Shown: piece after piece, positions 9,601-19,831 of the stretch
How positions within the stretch are numbered: position 1 is the stretch's first letter
Layout of the letters: each line of letters starts with the position of its first letter
Assembly (NCBI GenBank): GCA_007026445.1
Contig: VDMD01000193.1
Coordinates: 1 to 37,545 of the forward strand
DNA from: Schizophyllum amplum
Lineage: Eukaryota; Basidiomycota; Agaricomycetes; Agaricales; Schizophyllaceae
Direction of reading: 5' to 3'
Length of the DNA: 37,545 nucleotides
Translations under genes and position numbers: made by a program
The notes under the pieces: generated by a model
Database searches by the model: none
The model's input: only the letters and a program-made list of their open reading frames with translations
Told to the model about the DNA's origin: nothing

Positions 9601-12562
9601 CGAAAGGCGTACTTCGCCACTGACCGCTTAATCCTGGGCGTCCACGAGCGCGCAAGAGGCGGACTCAACAACATGATCGCTAGCATATCGGGCACAGTGA
9701 CGAGAATTTGGCAGTTTTGCGGATCGTGGACGCGGTAATCGCGAGTCTGCATCGCCCATAGTGAACCGGATTTCAGATTCTTCTTGAAGCGTCCGTAAAC
9801 CTCAGCGGCAATTTGCGAGACGAGAGCTTTCGTTGGCGCAATGTAAACGAGTATACCGTTGTCGCTGTCGCGTAAGACTTTCTCCATGGCGTAATATGAT
9901 ATGAACGTCTTGCCCGAGCTCGTCGGAGCTGTATGGAGGAGATCAACATACTTCACTACGGTAAATCGTCGAGTACTGACCGATGACAAGCAAGGAAGAG
10001 TTCCGGTCGATAGCGTCGAGGACGCGTCGTTGCCACGCATCGGGGCGGAAGCCCACGCGGGGGTCGCTCGCAGCATCAATACTGCGGTCCATGTGCTCTC
10101 CCCAGAGCCGCAACTGCCACTCGACCGGGTCCTCCAGAACGCGCATCCAGGGGAAGATAGATTGCGTGCCCTTCGCCTCAAGCAAGTCGACGAATTTGAA
10201 CGTCATCTTCAAGTCCTCGAGCTTCTCCTCATCCGGCAGCAAGTCTTTCGCGTACGCGCCGAACCCGAGGACCGTAAGTACGCCGCTGATCTTCTCCGCA
10301 ATCGCCTTCGTGAGCACCTTGCGTCCACACAAGTCGGCTATGATGTGCATGGCTTGCGTCGTGTACTTGTCGCGGGCCGTGTCAGTGTCGCGCGCCGGGT
10401 CGTTGATCCATGAGCGTAGCAGAAGGTCGAGACGCAGCGCGCGGAGTTCCGTACCTAACCAGGCCTCTTCTTCCTTGTTGCGGTTGATCTGGTCGAGATA
10501 GGCAAGCTTCCCATCCACGGACAACGCTCCCATCGCCACTAAATGTGCCTTCCAGCTCTTGATGGACGTCTTCCGCCCCTCCGCGTCCTTCTTCGTCTGG
10601 ATGTCGAGCAAGAGCTGCTCTTTCTTCGACATCTTGGGCGGTTTGCCCTTCGCGGTCTTCTGCGAGGTTTTCGCTGCGTGCGTCATCGCAGTCCGTCCCG
10701 ATGCTCGCTTGTCGCTGACCGCAACGCGCTGGTCGGACCCGTTGCCCGCAGGCGCAATGACGAGCTGCTTCAGGCCGACCGTGCCCATCAGCGTCGCCGC
10801 CTGCTGCTGAAGGCCGTGCGTGAAGCGCTGCTCGCTACGTAGCTGCCGGCTGCGCTGCCATGCATTCGTCGACTTCTTCTCAGCTGGTTTGCCACCAAGG
10901 TGAGATGGTAGAATGCTGCGGTTGTTGTGCCAGTGATGCACGTCGGCGAAAAGGACCCCTCGAGCGTATTTTGCGGGTACGCCGGCCAGAAGACCCTCCT
11001 GCTCCTCCGACGTGGGAACGCGGATGTCCGACAAATGCTCGTCGAAGGTTGGCTCGTGAAAGGGTAGGACTGCGTATACGTCCTCAGAAACGATAGCGCG
11101 AGGCTTTGACGAAGCCATCGGACAGGCGAAGTGGCGAGCGAAGGCTACGAGATCGACAGCGGGACAGCAGGCATCCTTCCATAGCCCACGAATGCGCTCG
11201 TCGCGATCATTGCCGAGGAGATGGCTCAGATCGGGGGAAACACCGTCGATAACAGCACCCAGAAGCGCCACATATATGTGGCCATCGACATCCGTAATCG
11301 CGTGCAACGGGCCGGCAACAGACAGTGCCACAGGCAGGAACTCTTCGAGCAGAAGAGTCTTGAGCTTCGGATGGACGTGACGGACGTGCTGGGCGCGTTC
11401 TGCGACCGATAAAGACGGGAGGAGCTGAAGATGTGCGACAAAGATGTAGAGCAGCTCTTTGAAGAATTTGGTGTTTGCGCCGCGATCCAGGAGACGTTTG
11501 ATGAACTCGACAAGTGAGCCCTTCGTCTCGCCTTCAACCTCTGCCGCGTGCCCTTGCAGCCGAGCACGGGCCATATTGACGGCACGGGACAGCTTCTTGG
11601 GCAGCTCGCCGACTCGTCGTTGTTCGAAGACGAAGGATGATATCTTTCGGAATGTTCAGATTATGACGAGGGCCATTGCGATGTGCCTACCTTGGAGTCC
11701 CGAAATTCAATGCCGTTGAGTAATACTATTGGTAAACCAGAGCGCTGAAGCGCGAGGACTGCGGCACGCTGAGATAAAATACGCTCTGCGGCAAGTGACT
11801 CGTTCTCATTGATCGCGGAGCCATCATTGAGTAGGACGAACATCGGCTGCATGACAGAGTGAGCCAGCCGTATGTGAACTTCGGTAGATCGCGCACCTTC
11901 TTCTCATGCTCGTATCGCACCCACGCATCGTCTTCGAGGCTCTGAAAAGTTCTGACTGGGATGTTCAGAACGCTCTCGCAGTGGTGCTTGAGTATCCGAC
12001 GCGCAAGCCGCCTGGATGTGGTCACAAAGGCGCCGCTACCGGCTTTGACAGTAATTGGCGCATTGTCTAGTTATTACGATGAGTATCATTTACGTGAAAG
12101 AGGGAAACGGTGGCGAGCTTACCTTCCCAGAATACAATCTCGAAGTTACAGCCGCGGCTGACAAACTCCGACAAAACCTTCTCGAGTGTGTACAACGCGT
12201 GCAACGTTTGGAAGCCGACATCTGTTGAGAATCAGCGGTCTAGTCAAGCATTCAGTATGATGGGGCGCACCACCATCCTTCCCAAGAGCCAAAAGTGGGT
12301 CGTCAAGGACCCGTTGAATGAGCGAATCGCCTAGACATGCACATTAGCGCCGCAACGGCCTCCCGCAACGTCCACACGCACCATCGATGAGGAACAATTC
12401 CTCGCCCGCATAGTCTCCGAGAATATCCATCCATCGCGCCTTCTTGGTCGCGCCTATATACCAGGCATTGTCCAAAGCCCTCAGGGCGTCCTCTGCGGAG
12501 GACACGTCGAATGTTTGTGCAGCGGGACGCTGCTGTTCGTCGATATCGTCGCCAAGATCCAT
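6623..12562 (-). CDS. DDX60-type Ski2-like DExH-box RNA helicase
   Basis: This is a large superfamily-2 helicase of about 1,760 residues in roughly 14 exons; human DDX60 is similar in length. The N-terminal exon (12562 to about 12376) starts [10 protein letters not shown] and holds [19 protein letters not shown] long exon (11646-9986) covers the linker and the Q-like segment [18 protein letters not shown]. Helicase motifs follow in order: I APTSSGKT, Ia [27 protein letters not shown], the [17 protein letters not shown] segment, [29 protein letters not shown]. The C-terminal region includes [20 protein letters not shown] and ends [10 protein letters not shown]. Motif V is only restored by a GC-AG intron (8215-8162). 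One base seems missing in the G run at 6733-6735; downstream similarity resumes in another frame to the TAG at 6623. Mammalian DDX60 is an antiviral factor; the role of fungal members is not established. Ski2 and Mtr4 are less likely given this N-terminal half. Confidence 0.9.
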
Positions 12563-13406
12563 GGCGAACGGTTGGGAGAGAAGAAAGAACCGTGGGCGCC
12601 TTGGTTTATATACGAAAGGCGAACTTCTCAGCCTCGAGGCGAGGAGCTACTAGGTGGCGTCTGCGAAGCCGAGAACGCGCCGGGCGCCTTTCATAATGCG
12701 AGTTAGCCAGTTTTCGGCATCATGGGCACAGTACGCACTCGTACATCGTCTTCTGTAGCTGGGCGTCCTGGATGAGCTATAATACAGCAATTGCGACACG
12801 CCTACTGCCCAACTGCAAGTGATTTCACGCCTTAAAAAGGGCAGCCTGACCAGCCTACTGTGCGCAGTCATTATTGCAAGCCACCTGTTGTGAGTTACAA
12901 AGTACTGGCACGGCAGAGACCTGCATCTTCGTGGGGGCATAGCCGAAGAGATGGGCAGAAAGTGCGGCCGAGATGGTGGGAACTTGAAAGACGGTGTGCG
13001 CTCCGGGCCGGCAGCCCGCCTCATCTCACCGTCACCGTCATGTCCTTTTGTCGAGAGCAGCTCCAGCTGGGCTCGACGCCCCTTCGGTGGTGTTTATTCT
13101 TTGGGATTCCTTTGCATATCTGTCAAATACTCCAAATTGGCGAGACTCGGCGCAGGTGCGTCGATCGAAACTGCTGCCGCGGAGGAAAGCCTGACCATGA
13201 CATTCAATCACCAGCGGCAGCACGATCGCCATGAACTCAGAGTATCTATAGCGCGAGCCCCTGTTCTCAAAACCCTCCTTGATCGGTTGCGCCCATCTCA
13301 AGAGACTCGCCTACGCTCAGACTATCAGCAGCACATAAACAAACTACATACCGCCTTCTCGCAAGAACGGCCGCTTCATCGTCATCACCATCGGTCGCGC
13401 CTCGCC
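12563..13406. other. Divergent intergenic region, no gene recognised
   Basis: This lies between the helicase start (minus strand) and the small membrane protein (plus strand), so it should hold both promoters. The frame of the membrane protein is open upstream as far as 12951, but that part reads like 5' leader sequence and has no recognisable motif. Confidence 0.4.
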
Positions 13407-13802
13407 ATGCCTAGTGTCAGCCTTTCCTCGGACGAGGCGACCTCTAAACAGACCTTGTCTACGTATCCAGCGTCCTCGACGTCCGCTGCCCCGCCCTTCG
13501 CCTCTGCACCCGCTCACACTTATCGTCAAAGTCAACACTACACCGGCGCGCTCTTCTTCGTCTTAGGCGTCTGCATCATCCTCATTGGGGTCACTATCTA
13601 CACTTGGATCAAGCGCTACACTCGATCACGCAGACAGGTCGGCGTTCGAGACGATGCGGGGTCGGTCGCGTCACACACGGACTCGGATACGTCGGGAATG
13701 GCGAAGCTGTCGTTGAAGGAAGCGCTGTCACCTGAGGTCTCTCATACGCATGTCGCTCCGAAACTATCTGCCAACGGCGAGGGGAAGGATGCTCGCTTGT
13801 GA
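13407..13802 (+). CDS. Single-pass membrane protein, function unknown
   Basis: A single-exon frame of 131 residues from the ATG at 13407 (context CTCGCCATG). The first 50 residues are rich in Ser, Thr, Ala and Pro. One strong transmembrane segment follows (YTGALFFVLGVCIILIGVTI, about residues 47-66), with a basic stop-transfer stretch (IKRYTRSRRQ) and a Ser/Thr-rich tail of about 55 residues. This predicts a type III or tail-in membrane protein with a cytosolic C-terminus. The frame is open upstream without a stop to 12951, and an in-frame ATG at 13197 would add 70 residues. I prefer the later start because the upstream part is His/Arg-rich and looks untranslated. No family recognised; similar small one-helix proteins are common in agaricomycete genomes. 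Confidence 0.55.
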   Translation: MPSVSLSSDEATSKQTLSTYPASSTSAAPPFASAPAHTYRQSQHYTGALFFVLGVCIILIGVTIYTWIKRYTRSRRQVGVRDDAGSVASHTDSDTSGMAKLSLKEALSPEVSHTHVAPKLSANGEGKDARL

Positions 13803-14514
13803 TTAGTAGTACCTACGGGCACGATCACATATATAATGTAGGCGACAGGCTCAGCGTCGACGATGAATATCAGCTGGCAGCAGCGGCGACGCTGAATGAG
13901 CGACAAAGTCCATTTTAAGCTATATACACCCGCTGAACCGAGGACAGTCTAAGGGACCGTCTGAATGTCATCGTAAGGCAAGCCTCAGGTCCCAGGACTG
14001 CTCGAGTTACCCTTCACATTGCCCGTCTGCAGCATGGCCTTTCTCAGTACTACTGACGTTCTTCGCTCAGTTTGACGGGTAACATTGTCCCATGCAGTGC
14101 CGCAGGCGCTTCCGATTAAAGAGCAACGATTCTACTTAACAGTGGACAATGTTAATGAGACCACGTGATCGCGTTCCTGCTACTCGGCAGATGCCGGAGT
14201 CGTTGTCGTTGACCACCACGAATTCCATATCGAGGCTCTCATGCTCGCTGCTGATACCAGCACCGGCAGCAGCTGCAGCAGTCATGTATACTGGGTGTGT
14301 GTTCGACGTTTATATCCATCGTTCGCGGATGATTATCCTGATATCCGTCCGTCGCAGGGCTTGTCGCCGCGTTTCGTCGGTCCAGGGATGGGTCTGTCAC
14401 CCATGAATGCTGCGGCCGCGCTTTTGACGATTGGATGGACTCATCCTTAAGACGCGTCAGTCTGCGACGTCGCTACTCACTCTCACCTTTCTCCTCCCCT
14501 CCTTCTCCCTCAGC
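13803..14514. other. Intergenic region and probable GH71 promoter
   Basis: I see no recognisable gene. Short open frames at 14149-14450 lack motifs. The last 50 bases before the GH71 start (14463-14511) are strongly pyrimidine-rich, a common fungal feature near transcription starts. Confidence 0.45.
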
Positions 14515-16076
14515 ATGCGCTCACTCTCTTTATTGTTATCCGGGCTTCTCGCAGTCGAGCGAGTCCATGCCGCCGATGTATTCGCTCACTTCATGGTCAG
14601 TCCTCTTTCTACGGCCTCTTGAGGATTGAGATACTGAAGACTGAACGCGTCTGCCTCTGTATAGGTCGAAAGCGCTTATGGATACGACACGGCAGAGAAA
14701 TGGACACCGCATATCTCTCTCGCTCAATCCATCGGGATAGATGGCTTCAGTACGGATTCTTCTGCTTCTACCGCTTGACTCGTCACTGACAGCTTGCAGT
14801 CATGAACATCAAGAATCCAGGCGATGGCTACGAAGTGGACCGTCTCGGTGTCGCCTTCTCCGCGGCCGAGGCCGCGTCGTTCGATATCATCATCTCCTTC
14901 GACATGAGCGCCGACTCCTGGACCCAGGAGACCATGCAGGATCTGATCAGCAAACACGCGTCTAGCTCGGCAATGTATCGCTGGAACGACGCCGTCGTAG
15001 TTACCACCTTCTCGGGCGACACGTACGGGAACGATTTCTACGTCACCCTGAAATCCGCGCTTGCTGCACAAGGCGTGACGGTCAGCTTCACGCCGGCCTT
15101 CCTCAACCAATACGGAGGCTCAGGAGATGTGGACAAGGTTCTCTCGTCGTTTTCATCCATAGACGGATTCGCCAACTGGTGGGCGTGGTAAGTTATATCA
15201 GTTTATACGGAAGAGCAGCGCTTATGATCTTCATTAAGGCCTACCGGCACCAATGATACGCTCACGCCTGACGCGGACATTGCGATGCAGGAGGCGATAC
15301 ACAGCCAGAGAACTGGTCCATATATCATGGGTGAGCGTGCTTCTAATACCTTGTAAGTAGTCGCATTGCTCATCCGCATCCCAGCCGTCTCCCCCTGGCA
15401 GTTCAAGTCGCTCGGCACGGGCAACAACTGGGTCGTTCAAGCGGACACGCTCTTTCATTACCGCTGGGAGCAAGTTGTCAACGACGTCAAGCCTGATATA
15501 GTTGAGCTCATCTCGTGGAACGACTTCCCTGAGAGCCACTACCTCGGCGACCACGACGACACGGTGCAGCTATACGATGCCGAGCACTACGTACTCGGTT
15601 ACGATCACGGCGCGTGGCGCTCGATTGTCCAGTACTACGCGAGCCTTTATAAGACAGGCTCGGCCACCATAAACGTACGTGCGCGCTCGCATACGAATAC
15701 CAGTTGTCTAACGCCATCCCAGGAGGACGAGGTCATCTACTGGTACCGTACAAGTCCGAAGGCGGCTCTCTGCAGCCAGGGCGAGCGGCCTGACGGAGCG
15801 GACTACCCGGCTGACGCCGTCTTCGCGCTCGCGCTGCTGGCTGACTCTACCGGCAATGCGACTATCTCCCTTGACATCGGCTCCTCCCACGCCGAGTTCA
15901 CTGCAACGGGCGGCACGCCCGCTCTTGGCTGGGTGTCCTTCCCAACTGAAGACAACCAGGCGCCGTCCGTAAAGATCATCAAGGACGGTCAAACTACAAA
16001 GAGCGGTACGGGCAGCATGCAGGTGTCGAGCGCGTGTGAATACTATAACTTCAATCCCCTCGTGCAAAAGGTGTAG
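14515..16076 (+). CDS. Secreted GH71 alpha-1,3-glucanase (mutanase)
   Basis: Glycoside hydrolase family 71 enzymes cleave alpha-1,3-glucan, a fungal cell-wall polymer, in septum separation, autolysis or attack on other fungi. Six exons are read: 14515-14595, 14665-14749, 14800-15187, 15239-15330, 15385-15674 and 15723-16076, all with GT-AG introns and consistent phases. Exon 1 encodes a signal peptide (MRSLSLLLSGLLAVERVHA) followed by ADVFAHFM, the usual family opening. Family signatures include YGYDTAEKW, IGIDGF, FDIIISFDMS, FSSIDGFANWWAWP, YIMAVSPWQF and ISWNDFPESHYLG, whose acidic residues lie in the conserved catalytic region. The C-terminal module begins VIYWYRTSPKAALC and ends at TAG 16076. 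The frame is intact and of normal length (about 430 residues). I see no extra carbohydrate-binding module. Confidence 0.93.
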
Positions 16077-16378
16077 CTCGATCCCGCCTAGTCCCCGCGC
16101 CTGCTCGGCAGGCAATAAGTACATTCCTTTGTATTTTACGTTTTTATGCCTAAATTATAAGCTGCTGCAAGGAGTTCCTAAACCCAAGAAGAGGCGTGTT
16201 GTTACACCACAGACGATCCTTCTACCCTGCCAGCGCCAGGCCGGTACGTAATAAATAGACCCCAGAGGCAAAAAGATTCAAGAAGGTTGAAGCAGATGTG
16301 GATATGGCTGCATTCACTTGCGCGAGCTCTCTCCACTGCTGCACTGTGAGTATCGCGATGGTAGCATGGTATAGAGAC
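16077..16378. other. Convergent intergenic region
   Basis: This is the shared 3' flank of the GH71 gene (plus) and the zinc-cluster gene (minus). A longer zinc-cluster reading could extend into it if the GTAAGT at the VPV stop is used as a donor. Nothing else is seen. Confidence 0.4.
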
Positions 16379-16660
16379 TTACACAGGCACGTAGTTGCAA
16401 GGGAACTTTTTCTTCTCGCAGTTGGCGCAAGATGGGCGACCGCCGTCGCACTTGAGCTTACGCGCTAGACAGGTGTCAGTAGAGCACTGCGGCGGCGTCA
16501 AGGCTTAACGCACCCCTGCAGAATTCGCAGGCCATAGCCGTGCGGCGCGGAACGCGAGGGCCGTCGTAGTCGAGGGCGTTCATCTTCTCGCTCATCTGAA
16601 CACGAGTAACTATGAGCATAACCGATTTTTTGCAAAGATGACTGCACTCGCCTGAGACAT
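16379..16660 (-). CDS. Minimal Zn2Cys6 zinc-cluster protein
   Basis: The fungal binuclear zinc cluster binds DNA through six cysteines holding two zinc ions. Here the cluster is complete: CEFCRARKLKC, then DGGRPSC, ANC, EKKKFPC, giving C-x2-C-x6-C-x6-C-x2-C-x6-C. Before it is DYDGPRVPRRTAMA; after it only NYVPV and TAA. Three exons are read: 16660-16652 (ATGTCTCAG), 16595-16514 and 16465-16379. The first intron would be GC-AG (CAG then GCGAGT); if it lies in the leader, translation starts at the ATG at 16595 instead. The product is only about 58 residues, against several hundred for typical factors of this family, with no regulatory domain. A GTAAGT overlapping the stop could splice on into a short tail. 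The ATG at 16660 has good context (CCAACATGT) and a TATA box 115 bp upstream. Confidence 0.75.
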
Positions 16661-16774
16661 GTTGGCAAAACGAGGAAGAGAAAAATGGGTGAAAGAGGAG
16701 AAGGGTCGTCTAGAGAGGAGAGACGGTGGCAGTCGAGAGCTGCTGAGATGAGGAATAAGGGAGAGAACCCTGCG

Positions 16775-16782
16775 CTTTTATA
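16775..16782 (-). promoter_or_regulatory. TATA box of the zinc-cluster gene
   Basis: TATAAAAG on the minus strand, 115 bp before the ATG at 16660. The interval contains pyrimidine-rich stretches leading to CCAACATGT. This is the clearest core promoter in the window. Confidence 0.6.
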
Positions 16783-17245
16783 CTCTTTAGAGGGCCCGCG
16801 CCTCGCTAAGGACATGCTCTGTGTACAACGCTCAACTTATGGCGCCTTTCTACAGGAAATCAACATGGACGGCACGAGAATCTGGGTTCTGCACATACTA
16901 TGCATATTGCCGCATCCTCATTCGGTGAGTCGACCACCGTGTTGGTTGTTGCCAAAGTCAAAGCATACACTGCCCTGAGCCTCGTGAAGCAAGTTCGTAA
17001 TTTTCTGCCAACCAGGGTGCACCTTTGTGGCGCATGCAGGGTGGTGACGGAGCAGCGCAGTCGACGCAAAAGAGAGACAAGGAGCTCGACTACCACAAAG
17101 AGCAGCATTCGTGGCAGTATAGGCGAGATGAAGTGCTGAACGTCGATCCTTTGCGTCGCGGACGGCAATCGAGGGCGGGGGACTAAACGTGGGAGAGAGT
17201 TAGTTAACCACCCGTTCAGTCACGGCATGTTCCAGACACGGCGTC
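16783..17245. other. No recognisable gene
   Basis: Upstream region of the zinc-cluster gene. A minus-strand frame (16860-17168) has one hydrophobic stretch but no recognisable motif. Confidence 0.4.
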
Positions 17246-18196
17246 TCAGCATAGCTCCGAAAGAAGATCGAGAACTCCGGAATGAATGATGTAGATGAGC
17301 TGTAGGCGATCGTTGATGGCGGAAACGACTTTGTCCCCGAAAGAGGAAGTGAAAGCCGGCTCATCGCGTCCATAGGGACTCGCCACCTCTGGCGCCAAGA
17401 CTTAACCGAGCTACAAATCTCTGTGAATTGGGACAGCGTCAATATCCAGTAATTCATAGCGAAAAGCACGGTAGCGGCATGCGTTGCTGCAGTGCCGGAT
17501 TACCTTGAACGATCCGCGACGCAATGCCATGAACCTACCGCAAGGGCAGTCATTCCCTTTCTTCCACGTCTCGTCGCCGTCAAGCATCTCTATCGAAAAC
17601 AAGGGAAGGGCTTGAGGCAGTCAGCCAACACGCGAGATGTTTGTCGCCACGCCATCGTGCAAAAGCCGGTCAATATGTGAGAATCAGCCTTGACAGCGAT
17701 ACGGATGTCATGTAAGTACGCACAGAAGGGAGGCAGGATGTGCTGGGCTGCGTTCGGGCATCATAGCCAGCATATGGAAGTCAAATTACTGTCCTGGAAG
17801 GGGGGCATATAGCAGCACGCAGGCTAACCGTCAGATCGAGAGAATTAAACGGAAATTAAAACATGCTGCGAGTGACTGACCGTTGTCTAAGCGGCATGAC
17901 ATCTACATGTCATGGGAGGGGCCGCGACGTGCATTGCGAGCTCACCGAATGTACACCAGTTCTCCGAGGGAGAACTTGCATTGAATGGTAATGAACGAAG
18001 GTCTGGATCCGGGTATCAGGGTGAGGATTGAACGGAGACATGAGGAATTCTGCCCCGATGGCGCAAGTGCTGTGCATGGGGGACTCAAAGTCACCATCTG
18101 CATGGCGCGCGTCACGGCAAGCTGCCGCCATTGAAATGGAGCACACGTGGACAGTCGCAGTCGGACCAGCCTAAAGCAAAAGACACACCTTAACAA
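17246..18196 (-). pseudogene. Broken or unresolved multi-exon gene, no family recognised
   Basis: Several minus-strand segments have protein-like composition but cannot be joined in one frame. They include ITIQCKFSLGELVYIR, ending at a GTGAGC donor near 17940; HDIRIAVKADSHILTGF near 17700; FSIEMLDGDETWKKGNDCPC near 17590, followed by a GTAGGT donor; and a last stretch containing FGDKVVSAINDRLQLIYIIH and ending HSGVLDLLSELC before TGA at 17246. Between about 17400 and 17340 the coding frame appears to shift by one base. Either this is a decayed gene or a live one with an indel error and introns I cannot place. I do not recognise the product. It lies between the zinc-cluster promoter and the F-box gene on the same strand. 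Confidence 0.3.
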
Positions 18197-18217
18197 GCAG
18201 TGTGCAAGCAGTCCTAG

Positions 18218-19831
18218 TCAGCTATACCAAATCCAAGGCTTGGACATACGTGATAAATATTCATCTGCTTGCCGATATGACCATACAACTCGCATACATG
18301 ACAAATCGCAGCGACGCGCCAGTTCACCAAGGGACGTCGACGGGAACCCATTCTGTAAAAAAGGCAAGCCAATCAGCAAAAGGACGCGCCACTGGAGCAA
18401 CATATTTGACTCGCCCATCGCCTCCTGCGCACGGATTAAGGCATGTTTATTCTCCGTGGCGTCCAGCAGCCATTGACTGCCGGGACGTCCCCATTCACGC
18501 GGTGGCGTCGTGGGCACCCTCTCCGCGGACCCGCTCTTCTCCGTTGTGTGATAGCCATCGGGACTGTGACCCCACGCCATCCGGTGATCAGACCACAGAG
18601 TGGCGTATAGTTGTGGATCCACCGTCGCATTCTGAGCCCGTCGCCACAGGTTCGCACGCTCCCATACGTCAACGTTGGCAAGCCACTCGCGCCGGGCATC
18701 AAGCGGGTAGAGCATGGGTGTGAAGCGCGACTCGCGGTGCAGATTGCCCGACTTGAGGTATGGGCTGAGAGCCGAAAGCTCGGGAAAGATGTCGTCCCAG
18801 TACGCCTGCGGCTGGAGCGCAGAAGGTACATCTCCAGGTATCATGATCTCCTCCTCAGTAGACTGGAAGGCGTACTTCGGGAGGCGGTTGGGCCGGATAT
18901 GGCTCTCCCTCGTCAGGTCACGGATTGACGGTACAACCGTCAACACCAGATGTTTGATGCTGGGGAGTCCATCCAATGCCCACCGTAGACCATCCGCGAC
19001 CTTCTGGCGCTGTTCGTCCGTCATGTTCTTGAGAACAGTATGTATGGCGACATGGCTAAGGCAGTCCGACCACGGCTGGCGGCGACTGTATCCAAGGTGA
19101 TGCGAGCCCGTCAGAGTGCGCGGCTCGTGAGCGTACAGGTGCGTGACTCGTGAGAATAGCTCGTCGTGATAACATTCGATTTCGATGGGCTTGCCGTGGT
19201 GGAGGAGCATTATGCGTCGCGGGCGTACGTGCTGGCGACGCAGCCAGAACCTATGAGCGGTCACGTTGCCTACAGATATTGCTAGGGAATGGATGTTTGC
19301 CAGCGTCTTGACACCGGCGAGGGCGTTCTCGATGGATGGACGTTGAGTGGGAGTTACGAGCGCCAGTGTCTGAGCGCACAAGACTGACCGCGGGAATCCA
19401 GATTGCTTTGTAGAAGGCTTGGGGAGAGGTGCTCCCCATGGATTGCCGAGAACCGGACATGAGACGTCCTGCCACGCATGTATGATTTTCGAGTAGCGAA
19501 GGGCCTCGTTAGCTGTGTTGAGAACGACATGTTGCAGGATGATGGGCAGTATAAACCGGTTCCAGTCGCTGCATACGCGACGAAGGTGACCAGCGGCGAT
19601 GGGTGCGTCAATAGCAACATGAGTTAGGATCTCAAGCACAAGCTCTGTTGGCAGTGTCGACCAAAGCCCGGCGGAAATGAATTCCGTATAAACCTCGCTG
19701 CGCAAGCTAGGTGACGCAGTCACGGCACGAGTGGCGTCGATGCTAACTGCAGTTCTCGATGATTCGTTCGAGGTCAAGGTGCCATTAGATAGCCCTAGGG
19801 CGCAGAGATCTGAGCACGAATCCTTTGACAT
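18218..19831 (-). CDS. F-box-like protein
   Basis: F-box proteins are the substrate-receptor subunits of SCF (Skp1-cullin-F-box) ubiquitin ligases. This is an uninterrupted 537-codon frame with no intron. After a low-complexity N-terminus of about 55 residues comes an F-box motif, LWSTLPTELVLEILTHVAI, then HLRRVCSDWNRFILPIIL (about residues 57-100). The rest has scattered hydrophobic and leucine-containing segments such as VADGLRWALDGLPSIKHLVL, typical of the large, poorly conserved F-box families of Agaricomycetes, whose substrates are unknown. Start: the ATG at 19831, the first in the frame. DCN1 in the same window acts on the cullin of such ligases, but that is pathway knowledge and not evidence of a functional cluster. 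Confidence 0.8.
   Translation of the reverse strand: MSKDSCSDLCALGLSNGTLTSNESSRTAVSIDATRAVTASPSLRSEVYTEFISAGLWSTLPTELVLEILTHVAIDAPIAAGHLRRVCSDWNRFILPIILQHVVLNTANEALRYSKIIHAWQDVSCPVLGNPWGAPLPKPSTKQSGFPRSVLCAQTLALVTPTQRPSIENALAGVKTLANIHSLAISVGNVTAHRFWLRRQHVRPRRIMLLHHGKPIEIECYHDELFSRVTHLYAHEPRTLTGSHHLGYSRRQPWSDCLSHVAIHTVLKNMTDEQRQKVADGLRWALDGLPSIKHLVLTVVPSIRDLTRESHIRPNRLPKYAFQSTEEEIMIPGDVPSALQPQAYWDDIFPELSALSPYLKSGNLHRESRFTPMLYPLDARREWLANVDVWERANLWRRAQNATVDPQLYATLWSDHRMAWGHSPDGYHTTEKSGSAERVPTTPPREWGRPGSQWLLDATENKHALIRAQEAMGESNMLLQWRVLLLIGLPFLQNGFPSTSLGELARRCDLSCMRVVWSYRQADEYLSRMSKPWIWYS

Noticed and set aside
10543..10842. Plus-strand frames opposite the helicase (also 9901-10501 and 6736-7266)
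   Set aside because: Antisense shadows of helicase exons.
17411..17602. Possible zinc-binding segment (CPCG...CSNAC)
   Set aside because: The two cysteine pairs straddle a likely intron (GTAGGT donor after CPC), so they would not occur in one protein.
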